This document shows, piece after piece, positions 1 to 6,648 of a stretch of DNA of 13,780 bases. The notes under the pieces are model-generated. The model worked only from the letters and a program-made list of their open reading frames with translations. It was not told the DNA's origin and ran no database searches. The first letter of the stretch is position 1. Each line of letters begins with the position of its first letter. Position numbers and translations under genes: made by a program. Origin of the DNA: JBIOJM01 sp044450785 (lineage in GTDB: Bacteria > Planctomycetota > Planctomycetia > Isosphaerales > Isosphaeraceae); NCBI GenBank assembly GCA_044450785.1, contig JBIOJM010000279.1:1-13780 (forward strand), in the 5' to 3' direction.

Positions 1-133
1 CGGAGTTCGAGCAAGGCGTTCTGTACGAGTGCGGTCCCGCACAGGTAGGCTTCGGCGGTCGGTTTTATCCTCCTTTCATCGCCTCACCCTTTCTTCTGAA
101 GGTAAACTTAGTCCCGAGCCACTGCGGCTCACG

Positions 134-300
134 CGCCCTGATAGGGCGTAACAAGGACAGGCTCTTTGCCTCAATGGCAAACGAAGAGCGGCACCGCTGG
201 GATTGAACACCATGTTCGGCCCTTTCAGGGCACGGGTCATCACGTTTTCCGGTTCCCAGGGCGTTGCCCTGGGCTGGCATGTTGCTGCCCCCTTCGGGGC
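134..300. repeat. Cluster of five short GC-rich palindromes in a gene-free stretch
   Basis: Positions 1-322 hold no ORF I would defend. Five hairpin-forming inverted repeats lie close together: 134-148 (6-bp stem, GAT loop), 161-189 (two-step stem GCTCTT/AAGAGC enclosing TGCC/GGCA), 219-231 (GCCCT/AGGGC, TTC loop), 255-273 (perfect 8-bp stem CCCAGGGC/GCCCTGGG, GTT loop) and 287-300 (GCCCC/GGGGC). A run of nine A follows at 307-315. From memory, similar strings with CCCAGGGCGTTGCCCTGGG recur in planctomycete genomes, sometimes near REP-associated (Y1) transposases, so this may be a dispersed REP/MITE-like repeat. A structured RNA is the alternative. No transposase is visible in the window. Confidence 0.55.
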
Positions 301-322
301 GAAATCAAAAAAAAACGCAACT

Positions 323-568
323 TCAAAAGCTGTTGGTGAGGGCGACGTGCGTGACCGCTTCAAAGGTGCTGAAGACGCGAAGTCGACCCGAAATCACATA
401 GAAATCGCTGGAACCGTTGAGCGAATCGTCCGATGCCAGGTCGAACGCGATGTTTTCAGGATGTTCGATCGTCAGCCGATCCCCGTTTTCCAGGTTCAGG
501 ACGAAGGGGCGAAAAGGAGCCTGGTGCAAGAGTCGCTGGATCTCGGAACGTACGAGCGCTGTGTTCAT
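323..568 (-). CDS. Small hypothetical protein with FRPF and HPE motifs (81 aa)
   Basis: This encodes a short soluble protein of unknown function. It has an N-terminal helix (LVRSEIQRLLHQ), then PFRPFVLNLENGDRLTIEHPE and a beta-rich remainder. The pattern FRPF, six or seven residues, G, then HPE is one I associate with small hypothetical proteins that are frequent in planctomycetes; no role is known to me. The ATG at 568 was chosen because GAGAGG lies about ten bases upstream and a well-spaced promoter lies before it. An in-frame TTG at 625 falls inside that promoter's -35 box and is unlikely. The gene looks monocistronic: it sits between the palindrome cluster and the 3' end of the hydrolase gene. 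Confidence 0.7.
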   Translation of the reverse strand: MNTALVRSEIQRLLHQAPFRPFVLNLENGDRLTIEHPENIAFDLASDDSLNGSSDFYVISGRLRVFSTFEAVTHVALTNSF

Positions 569-596
569 TTTCTGGCCTCTCAATGAAGCTAGATTT

Positions 597-625
597 ATTG
601 TAGCGGCCGTACGGAAGCGAGGCAA
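597..625 (-). promoter_or_regulatory. Sigma-70-like promoter of the 81-aa protein gene
   Basis: On the minus strand, TTGCCT (620-625, four of six matches to the -35 consensus) and TACAAT (597-602, five of six) are separated by exactly 17 bp. Transcription would start near 590, giving a leader of about 20 nt that carries the GAGAGG ribosome site. Predicted by eye only. Confidence 0.55.
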
Positions 626-682
626 AGTCCAATCCGGGCCTGCTTATTCTGTCTGGGATGAAGCGGCACTGTTCGAGCCTCT

Positions 683-2809
683 TCATGGTCTGCCGCGGAG
701 CTCGAGTTGGCCCCCCGGCCCATACGCCTTGGCGCAGCCCGCGTAGGCCTGTTCGAGCTCGGACTGGGAAACGGGATCGCCCATCGCGTCGACGGCCCCG
801 TGGATCCTCAGCGGGCGCGGCGCGAGCCGGGCCGCCAGGTCGGGGAGGTCGTACGATTGAAGTACGCCCGGGACCACGTTGCCAAGCTGGTCCCGGCTGA
901 TCTTCCTCTGCAGGATGTTGGACCAGGACACCAGCGATCGCTCGAGCGTGACGCTCTTGATCAAGCCCCGCTCATCGAGCAATGCGGCGTGGAGCACGAC
1001 CGGGCCGGCCGTGCCGAGCCCCACGACGTCGAAGCCACGGTGCTCCTTCCCGCCCGACTCGGCGTCGAGTCCCTCGAGGATGCTCAAGAGGTCGGCCACC
1101 CGCTGGCCGAGGAGCGGCCGGTCCAGGTAAAGGGCGATGTAGGCCTCTTTCCAGTCGCGGCCGAACGGTGATCTCCGCTGATCCTGGTCGGTCGCCTTTG
1201 GGCTCGTCTTACCCAGGCCGCGAGGGTCGACAAGCACGATCCGGCCGCGAGAGCCTCCGAGCTGCTCCGAGGCCTTACCCGGGGCCAACTCCTGGTCCCA
1301 GTCCGCCCCGACTTTGACGACCGTCGGGCCGCTTCCCGCGGGCTGGCGATCGTTTCTCAGCTCGAGCACGGGAAGAATGAGTCCCGGTTCGACTTCGAAA
1401 GCGAGCCGTCGGACGCGGTCTGTCTCGTTGATGACTGACAGGACTCGCTTGACCTTCCCGTTGCCCACGCCAAGTCGTCTTTTGACCTCGGCGCGGAAGG
1501 CATCAGCCGGCCGATTTGCGTTTGCCGCCTCGCGTGCTGCCCGCAGTTCCCGCTCCCGCTCGCGATTGAGGTCAAACACCGAGACGTCCTTGAAGTCGGA
1601 GAGCACCTGGCCGGTGCGGGTGCATTGCAGCTCGGCGTCGGAGGCGACCGGGAAATCCGGCTCGTCGACGGCGTCGTCCTGCTTCAAGAGCCAGCGCCTC
1701 ATCCACCGAGCGTTTGCGACGCGCCTTGGTCGGGTGAAGCCGTGTTCCTCGTCCGACTCGAACAGGTCGACCCGCTCTCCGAAACCGAGCCGCCCGTAGA
1801 TCAACTTGACTTCGCGGAACGTGTCCCAACTCCCCTTGATGTCGAAGAAGTCGCGGGTGCCGACGGTCAGCAGGGTCGGCTTGGGGGCGCGCATTGTCAC
1901 GTAATCGGCGTGCTCCATGCCGGCGGCGACCTGGCCGGTGATGTTCTGCTCGGCGTCCTGCGGCCCGATCGTGGCGAAGAGCCGCTCGAGCGATGTCATG
2001 AAACACGACGGAGCCGCGACGGCGATCCGGTCGTCGAGCGCCATCAGATAGGCCGTCATCGTGCCGCCGCCCGAGTTGCCTGTGCAGCCCAGGCGGTTGG
2101 GATCGACTTCGGGCCGGCCCGCCAGGTAATCGAGGGCGCGGAAGCCGTCCCAGATCCGGTAGGACGCGAGCTGGCGCCCGACCAGGAGCGCGCCGATCCC
2201 GGCCATCGTGTGTTCGGTCGTGCCGCGCACCACCGGCTTGCCCTTGTCATCGAGGAGCTGGAACCGTTCCCCCTGCCCGATCGGGTCATAGCACAGCACG
2301 GCCATGCGGTTCTTGGCGAGCAGGATGCAAGCACGTTGATAGCCTTCGTACGCCTTGCCGTTGTCGCTGTGGCCGCACGGCACAAGCACGCCCGGAAACG
2401 GCGGCTTCCCCTCGGGTACGTAGAAATTGGCTGTGACGTGATGATTGGGCCGGCTCTCGAAAATGACCTTCTCGACGCGATAGCCCGGGCGGTAGAGGAT
2501 CCCGACGACGCGCGGATTGAGCGGAGTCCGGCCGGGCATGTCGCCGAGGGAGCGGAGCAGGAAAGCGCGCAGGTCCTTCTGCCGCCGGGCGATGTCCGCG
2601 GGCGTTTTGATGGCGGCAATCGCCTTGCGCCTCGCCTCGAAGCGCTGGTGTGCCTGGTCGAGGAGATAGCGGTGCAGCATCTCGTCGAATGGCTGCTTTT
2701 CCCAGTCTCCCGCCGCTTTGAACACATTGGAAATCGGTTCATCCGCGCGGGCGCATGAAAGCGTCGCCAAGCTCAGAGCGAGCCCTGCCAGAACCCATCT
2801 CACGCGCAC
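683..2809 (-). CDS. Secreted alpha/beta hydrolase, acetyl-xylan-esterase-like (708 aa)
   Basis: This is a probable exported ester hydrolase acting outside the cytoplasm; a carbohydrate or xenobiotic ester is plausible but the substrate is unknown. Numbering from the GTG at 2809, residues 1-22 form a signal peptide (basic start, WVLAGLALSLATLS, likely cut after ARA). The first alpha/beta-hydrolase domain carries nucleophile Ser246 in GNSGG, Asp320 in GTRDF and His356 in EEHGF, a complete triad. The C-terminal half (about 400-708) resembles a second hydrolase-like lobe without an obvious GxSxG. The GTG start is preferred because GGGAG lies 7 nt upstream and gives a normal signal peptide. An in-frame ATG at 2860 overlaps the preceding stop as ATGA but has no good ribosome site and adds 17 residues. 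The phosphotransacylase gene precedes it in the same direction. Confidence 0.85.
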   Translation of the reverse strand: MRVRWVLAGLALSLATLSCARADEPISNVFKAAGDWEKQPFDEMLHRYLLDQAHQRFEARRKAIAAIKTPADIARRQKDLRAFLLRSLGDMPGRTPLNPRVVGILYRPGYRVEKVIFESRPNHHVTANFYVPEGKPPFPGVLVPCGHSDNGKAYEGYQRACILLAKNRMAVLCYDPIGQGERFQLLDDKGKPVVRGTTEHTMAGIGALLVGRQLASYRIWDGFRALDYLAGRPEVDPNRLGCTGNSGGGTMTAYLMALDDRIAVAAPSCFMTSLERLFATIGPQDAEQNITGQVAAGMEHADYVTMRAPKPTLLTVGTRDFFDIKGSWDTFREVKLIYGRLGFGERVDLFESDEEHGFTRPRRVANARWMRRWLLKQDDAVDEPDFPVASDAELQCTRTGQVLSDFKDVSVFDLNRERERELRAAREAANANRPADAFRAEVKRRLGVGNGKVKRVLSVINETDRVRRLAFEVEPGLILPVLELRNDRQPAGSGPTVVKVGADWDQELAPGKASEQLGGSRGRIVLVDPRGLGKTSPKATDQDQRRSPFGRDWKEAYIALYLDRPLLGQRVADLLSILEGLDAESGGKEHRGFDVVGLGTAGPVVLHAALLDERGLIKSVTLERSLVSWSNILQRKISRDQLGNVVPGVLQSYDLPDLAARLAPRPLRIHGAVDAMGDPVSQSELEQAYAGCAKAYGPGGQLELRGRP

Positions 2810-2816
2810 TGGTTCA

Positions 2817-2821
2817 CTCCC
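2817..2821 (-). promoter_or_regulatory. Ribosome binding site favouring the GTG start of the hydrolase
   Basis: GGGAG on the minus strand lies seven bases before the GTG at 2809. No comparable site precedes the ATG at 2860. This decides the start in favour of the shorter protein with a conventional signal peptide. Confidence 0.5.
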
Positions 2822-2856
2822 ATCTCGAAGGAGCCCGCTTTGCCCGGCAACCGGTT

Positions 2857-3765
2857 TCATCCATGGTCAATGATGCGCAAGGCCAATGCAAGCGAGTTGA
2901 GCCGGGTCTCGGTCGTATCGGCGCGGGACATGAAGACGACCGGTGCGGCTGTTCCTCGCAGGACGCCTCCAAACTGGCAATCCGCCGTGTACATGATCGC
3001 CTTGACGGTGAGGTTGGCGGACAGCAAGTTCGGGAACAGCATGATGTCCGCCGCCCCGACGACGCTTCCCTCGACCTGTTTCTTGGCGCCGGCCTCGGCC
3101 GCGTAGGCCAGGTCGAAGGAGAGCGGTCCTTCGATCACGCAGTCGCCGAACACGCCCTGCCGGCCGCGCTCGCAGATCTCGACGGCCTCGACGGTCTCGG
3201 GCATCGACGGCTTGATGGTCTCGGTCGCCGCCATGAGCGCGACCCTGGGCGGTTTCGCCCACAAGGCATCCGCGACTTCGATCGTGCTGCGGAGGATGTC
3301 GATCCGTTCGTCCAGGCTCGGCTGCACGCAGATGCCCGTATCGGCGAGCAGGAACCGCCGGCGATCGCGGCGGATCTCCATCAGGACGACCTGGCAGATG
3401 ACCCGGCCGGTCCGCAGCCCCTTTTCGTGATCGAGCACGGCCTTCATCAGCTCGGGCGTCGCGATCTGCCCTTTCATGAGCGCCCGGGCGCGGCTCGCCC
3501 GGACCTCGGCCACCGCCGCCGCGGCGATCGCTTCACCCTCGGCGTGCCGGATTGCGAATTCGTTCAGGTCGATCTCGCCGGATTCGGCAATGGACCTGAT
3601 CCGCGGCTCGGGACCGACCAGGATCGGCCGGATCCACCCGCAGTCGCAAGCGATCCGCATCGCCTCCAGCACGGTCCGATCATCGCCGCCGGCCACCGCC
3701 ACGCTCACCGGCTCGGCCCGGTTGTCCGCGTCGTGATAGAGCCGGCAAAACCCATCGAGTCCCAT
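2857..3765 (-). CDS. Phosphate acetyl/butyryltransferase family protein (302 aa)
   Basis: A cytoplasmic phosphotransacylase of the PTA_PTB family, which moves an acyl group between CoA and inorganic phosphate. It is closer to phosphate butyryltransferase than to classical Pta in length (about 300 aa) and lack of an N-terminal regulatory domain. Family-like segments in order are KGQIATPELMKAVLD (about residues 98-112), LADTGICVQPSLDER (about 140-154), GPLSFDLAYAAEAGAKKQ (about 213-230) and SRADTTETRLNSLALA (about 280-295); the last is the conserved phosphate/CoA-site region. The ATG at 3765 was chosen; an in-frame TTG at 3780 is possible, and neither has a strong ribosome site. No butyrate or acetate kinase gene is in the window, so acyl-phosphate may not be the end product. 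It probably shares a transcript with the genes on either side. Confidence 0.85.
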   Translation of the reverse strand: MGLDGFCRLYHDADNRAEPVSVAVAGGDDRTVLEAMRIACDCGWIRPILVGPEPRIRSIAESGEIDLNEFAIRHAEGEAIAAAAVAEVRASRARALMKGQIATPELMKAVLDHEKGLRTGRVICQVVLMEIRRDRRRFLLADTGICVQPSLDERIDILRSTIEVADALWAKPPRVALMAATETIKPSMPETVEAVEICERGRQGVFGDCVIEGPLSFDLAYAAEAGAKKQVEGSVVGAADIMLFPNLLSANLTVKAIMYTADCQFGGVLRGTAAPVVFMSRADTTETRLNSLALALRIIDHG

Positions 3766-3783
3766 GGAATCAGGTCTCAACGG

Positions 3784-4428
3784 CTATCCAACGCGATTCG
3801 CGAAGAAATCCGTGCCCACGACGTAGGAAGAGCTGCCCAGGATCAACACCGAGAGTCGTTGGTCCTCATCAACCCAGCGGCGGTGTTCGTCGTCCCACCA
3901 GTGGGCTGGACGAGGTGGATAGGGAAAATAAGGCTCGAGATCGCTTTCCGCGAGAACGGCCGCATACTCTCGGAGCAGGCGATCCGGACCGTCCGCCAGG
4001 ACCCCGCCGCCTCCCGCCAGGCGGTTCGACACGAAGACGCCGTTGACGTACCGCTCGAACGGGATCCAATGTCCCGCGACCGCGCGATGGCGCTCGTGCA
4101 GGTCCCAGAGGACGTCTCCGTGGCTCGATGGCGGGCCGCGGAAATTGAGCTGGCTGAACGGCTCCTGATGGTCCCACAAGAGGACATGATCGTCCGAGAA
4201 AGTCCAGTCGGTGAACTCGAACTCATCCAGCGAAAATGCTCGAGTGCGACGCGACCCTACCTCCCAGATCTGGTTGGGGACGTCATCCATTCCGGTACAG
4301 ATTCCCAGGCGCAGGATCAGCGACCGGCCTTCCCGCTCGGTATCCAGCCACGTCATTGACCAGCATTCGTCGTGGTCTCGGGCGTGCACGTGATCGCAGA
4401 ACTCGATGAACTCCTGGATCGGACACAT
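3784..4428 (-). CDS. Hypothetical protein, Trp-rich and acidic (214 aa)
   Basis: I do not recognise this family. The protein is soluble, with no signal peptide or membrane segment, and rich in W, D, E and H. Notable stretches are FEFTDWTFSDDHVLLWDHQEPF, a glycine run LAGGGGVL, and HWWDDEHRRWVDED near the C-terminus. The composition and size recall SUKH/Imm-type immunity or adaptor proteins, but no diagnostic motif is present, so that is only an impression. The ATG at 4428 has GGAGG five bases upstream, which supports the start. Its stop lies 18 bases before the phosphotransacylase ATG, so the two are probably co-transcribed. Confidence 0.75.
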   Translation of the reverse strand: MCPIQEFIEFCDHVHARDHDECWSMTWLDTEREGRSLILRLGICTGMDDVPNQIWEVGSRRTRAFSLDEFEFTDWTFSDDHVLLWDHQEPFSQLNFRGPPSSHGDVLWDLHERHRAVAGHWIPFERYVNGVFVSNRLAGGGGVLADGPDRLLREYAAVLAESDLEPYFPYPPRPAHWWDDEHRRWVDEDQRLSVLILGSSSYVVGTDFFANRVG

Positions 4429-4536
4429 GTCCGCCTCCGAGCCGTTCGCAGAAGTGGCCTGATGCTTCGTTTTCCCGTGATTCTACCCGATCGACGAATC
4501 CCTTTGCAGCTTCTGGAAAGTGTGAAGGTCGCGGCG

Positions 4537-5310
4537 CTATGTCCCCGACCAATGAGGTGGGCGCTTCCTCAGGAAGGCCGTGATGCCTTCCTGCGCGTCG
4601 TTGCAGAGTGCGTTCTCGGTCATGACTGGCACGGCCCGCGCATAGGCTGCGGATTCGTCCAGTTCCTGGATCTCGTAAAACGCCTGCTTCCCCGTTCGGA
4701 TGACCAGCGGGCTCATGGCGACGATTGTGTCGGTGAGTGATTTGAGCTCGAGATCCAGATCCGCATCGCGCACGACGCGGTTGACCAGACCCAGCTCGTA
4801 AGCGCGATGGGCCGTGATGGGCGCGCCGGTCAGGAGCATCTCCATGGCGGGTTTGGCCGGTATGGCACGGATCAAGGGGACCATGGGGGTCGTGCAGAAC
4901 AAGCCGATCTTGACGCCGGGCGTCGCGAACGTCGCTTCCTCGCCCGCTATGGCCAGGTCGCAGGCCGCCACGAGCTGGCAGCCCGCGGCCGTGGCAACCC
5001 CCTGCACGCGCGCAATCACGGGCTGCGGCAGCCGCCGCAGTCCCAGCATGACTCTCGAGCAAAGCTCGAACAGGTCGCGATATTCCCCTTCGGTCCGCCC
5101 CACCATCTCAGCCAGGTCGTGGCCCGAGCAGAAGACCGAGCCGCGCGCCGCCAGCACAGCCACCCGCGCCGTCGCGTCGGCCCCGACCGTCCCGAGCGCG
5201 CTCTCGAGCTGAGTCAGCAGTGCGTGCGAGAGCGCATTCCGCCTCTCGGGCCGGTTCAGGGTCAGCCGGACGACACCGCGGTTCGATTCAACGAGCAAGT
5301 CGCCGGTCAT
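4537..5310 (-). CDS. Enoyl-CoA hydratase/isomerase superfamily protein, ECHDC3-like (257 aa)
   Basis: A crotonase-fold protein expected to bind acyl-CoA. Visible motifs are LNRPERRNALS (about residues 18-28), the first oxyanion-hole loop FCSGHDL (60-66), the second GVATAAGCQLVAACDLAIA (104-122), then FATPGVKIGLF (128-138) and the C-terminal FLRKRPPHW. The end of the second loop and TPGVKIGLFC resemble ECHDC3-type members. The two acidic residues used by true hydratases are absent: the position equal to rat mitochondrial Glu144 is Gln112, and that equal to Glu164 is Gly132. Classical water addition is therefore unlikely; an isomerase, hydrolase or non-catalytic role is more plausible. The ATG at 5310 was chosen because GGGAGG abuts the ATG at 5319 but lies 9 nt from 5310. 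The phosphotransacylase downstream points to acyl-CoA metabolism. Confidence 0.85.
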   Translation of the reverse strand: MTGDLLVESNRGVVRLTLNRPERRNALSHALLTQLESALGTVGADATARVAVLAARGSVFCSGHDLAEMVGRTEGEYRDLFELCSRVMLGLRRLPQPVIARVQGVATAAGCQLVAACDLAIAGEEATFATPGVKIGLFCTTPMVPLIRAIPAKPAMEMLLTGAPITAHRAYELGLVNRVVRDADLDLELKSLTDTIVAMSPLVIRTGKQAFYEIQELDESAAYARAVPVMTENALCNDAQEGITAFLRKRPPHWSGT

Positions 5311-5319
5311 CGCATTCAT

Positions 5320-5325
5320 CCTCCC
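5320..5325 (-). promoter_or_regulatory. Ribosome binding site deciding the crotonase-family start
   Basis: GGGAGG directly abuts the upstream ATG (5319), leaving no spacer. It sits nine bases from the ATG at 5310, a workable distance, so the shorter protein is favoured by three residues. Confidence 0.5.
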
Positions 5326-5403
5326 AGAGAGAGACAGACAGCAAGTGGCGATCGTCTCGCCCCATTATTCTCCAGCCATTGCGACTTCGGCTGAACTGCC
5401 GGC

Positions 5404-5871
5404 CTACCGTTGCTTCGACTCCGCCTTGACGTAAATCTCCCTGGGCGGAGTCTTGTAATACTTGAACATCGCCGGGCAGATCCAGCCTTCTGCCGGCGGA
5501 TCGTTGAGCTTGTAATAGTTGCCCCCCGAATCCCCACGCAGCCAGGTGAGTTTCTTCTGAAAACCCGGAAACGGATGAGCGGAGAACGTGAGACGGAACC
5601 CCTGCCTGGCATCGGGAATGTCCTTGACGATGCCATCGATCATCTCGGGGACACCGGCAACGAACGGCTCACGACTCAGGCCGGCCTTGGCATCATCGAA
5701 AACCCACGTACCGTTGTACCAGTAGGGGGCGATCACCATGATCGCATTGGTTGGTGGGCCGCCGCGGCTCAGTGCCCAGGTCCCGATTTGCCAGACCGCA
5801 ACAAGAGCCACGGCCGCCAGACCGATGGCGGCCAGGAATCTCCACCGCGTTTTCTTTGTGTTGTTCGGCAT
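5404..5871 (-). CDS. DUF6717-like membrane-anchored protein (155 aa)
   Basis: Function unknown. The N-terminus is basic (NNTKKTRWR) and is followed by one hydrophobic helix (FLAAIGLAAVALVAVWQIG), so the rest is probably held on the outer face of the cytoplasmic membrane. The body contains NAIMVIAPYWYNGTWVFDD, LSREPFVAGVPEMIDGIVKDIPDA and GWICPAMFKYYKTPPREIYVKAE, which match my memory of the DUF6717 family common in planctomycetes. Most members I recall lack the membrane helix. The ATG at 5871 was chosen; GTG (5874) and TTG (5880) are in frame just upstream, and none has a clear ribosome site. It follows the 135-aa gene by 21 bases and is probably on the same transcript. Confidence 0.75.
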   Translation of the reverse strand: MPNNTKKTRWRFLAAIGLAAVALVAVWQIGTWALSRGGPPTNAIMVIAPYWYNGTWVFDDAKAGLSREPFVAGVPEMIDGIVKDIPDARQGFRLTFSAHPFPGFQKKLTWLRGDSGGNYYKLNDPPAEGWICPAMFKYYKTPPREIYVKAESKQR

Positions 5872-5892
5872 CACAACCAATAAGACGTTGGC

Positions 5893-6300
5893 TTAAGTCG
5901 ATTTCGCCGGCGCGCGATCGAGCACCAGGCGCAGCCGACTCGGTTGGAAGGCCGCGGGATCAGCTTGCCAGTCGAAGAACTCGTCCAGCCCCTCGTGCGA
6001 CGCATAAGACCAGGTCGAGTCACCCGCCGCCGCGTCGATTCCGAGTTGGGCCATCCGGATGCTGTCCATCGGGGAGATTTCGAGCGTCTCGCAGAAGACC
6101 CCCATCGCGACAGCGTGAGCCTGCGGCGGCGACAGCCCCTCCCTGATGGCGAGTCCGCCAATGCCACCGAACACAAAGGCGAAGAACGCCCGCCGCTTGT
6201 CCTCCGATTCGTTCAGCTCGTCCGCGTAGTCCAGGAGCAGCCGCTCGAGATAAGCGGACAAGATGGCGACCGCCTGCTGCTCCGGCGTGGGATCGTCCAT
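5893..6300 (-). CDS. Hypothetical helical acidic protein (135 aa)
   Basis: I do not recognise this family. The protein looks soluble and largely helical: EQQAVAILSAYLERLLLDYADELNES, then FFAFVFGGIGGLAIREGLSP, then AHAVAMGVFCETLEISP, with an acidic C-terminal region (HEGLDEFFDWQADP). The central glycine-rich hydrophobic segment is short and flanked by charge, so I do not call it transmembrane. The ATG at 6300 has AAGGAG five bases upstream. An in-frame start at 6399 would add 33 residues of non-globular sequence and overlap the likely promoter, so it was rejected. It lies head-to-tail with the DUF6717-like gene. Confidence 0.7.
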   Translation of the reverse strand: MDDPTPEQQAVAILSAYLERLLLDYADELNESEDKRRAFFAFVFGGIGGLAIREGLSPPQAHAVAMGVFCETLEISPMDSIRMAQLGIDAAAGDSTWSYASHEGLDEFFDWQADPAAFQPSRLRLVLDRAPAKST

Positions 6301-6370
6301 GGATGCTCCTTGATGAATTTGGGACAGGCGATCGACGGTTCGGACTGTCCGCGCCGGCCCTCCTTGAATG

Positions 6371-6399
6371 GTAACACAACTGAGAGTCTGATCCGTCAA
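6371..6399 (-). promoter_or_regulatory. Possible promoter of the 135-aa / DUF6717-like pair
   Basis: On the minus strand, TTGACG (6394-6399, five of six) is followed after 17 bp by TGTTAC (6371-6376, only three of six). The -35 box is good and the -10 weak. Position and spacing suit the gene starting at 6300. Confidence 0.35.
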
Positions 6400-6417
6400 T
6401 GACCTTCTTCACGGCGT

Positions 6418-6648
6418 TCATTTCGATGCGCTCGATCTTGCTACTTCCCCGCTTCCCTGCGTCGAGTGATTCGCCCCAATCGCGATCTTCTCATCCGGAA
6501 TTCCCATGGCACGGAGTACGCCGATCGCCATCAGCGCATCGCCAAACGGGCTCATGTGAACGCCGTCGACGGTGAGCCATTTCTCCTTGTTGATCACGTT
6601 GGCCGGGCGCCTGGCCAGTTGATCTGGAGGCAGCCCGCCGTCAACGCG
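6418..6648 (-). pseudogene. C-terminal remnant of an SGNH/GDSL-family hydrolase
   Basis: An open frame of 76 codons on the minus strand, ending with TGA at 6418-6420, encodes ANVINKEKWLTVDGVHMSPF followed by GDALMAIGVLRAMGIPDEK. DGVHMSPFGDALMA is the block V (DxxH) end of SGNH/GDSL esterases, carrying the catalytic Asp and His. The rest of such a protein (typically about 200 residues, including the GDSL serine block) is missing. The frame is closed by TGA at 6649-6651, inside the end of ettA, and recognisable homology starts near 6605, just after the ettA stop. There is no plausible start codon with a ribosome site. I read it as the stump of a gene cut by a rearrangement that placed ettA next to it. 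Confidence 0.65.

Noticed and set aside
65..586. ORFs of 71-127 codons over the palindrome cluster
   Set aside because: They follow the hairpin repeats and lack any family signal or ribosome site. On the minus strand, 1-75 reads as a protein-like stretch after an AGGAGG, but it has no start codon in frame.
3766..3780. TTG start for the phosphotransacylase
   Set aside because: It adds only five residues, has no better ribosome site than the ATG at 3765, and TTG is the rarer start.
1625..4359. Long plus-strand ORFs (377 and 534 codons) opposite the hydrolase, phosphotransacylase and 214-aa genes
   Set aside because: They are antisense to genes with clear family motifs, show no domain of their own, and are the expected open complement in GC-rich DNA.
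6301..6399. N-terminal extension of the 135-aa protein
   Set aside because: The ATG at 6300 has a strong AAGGAG site, and the extension overlaps the likely promoter and looks non-globular.
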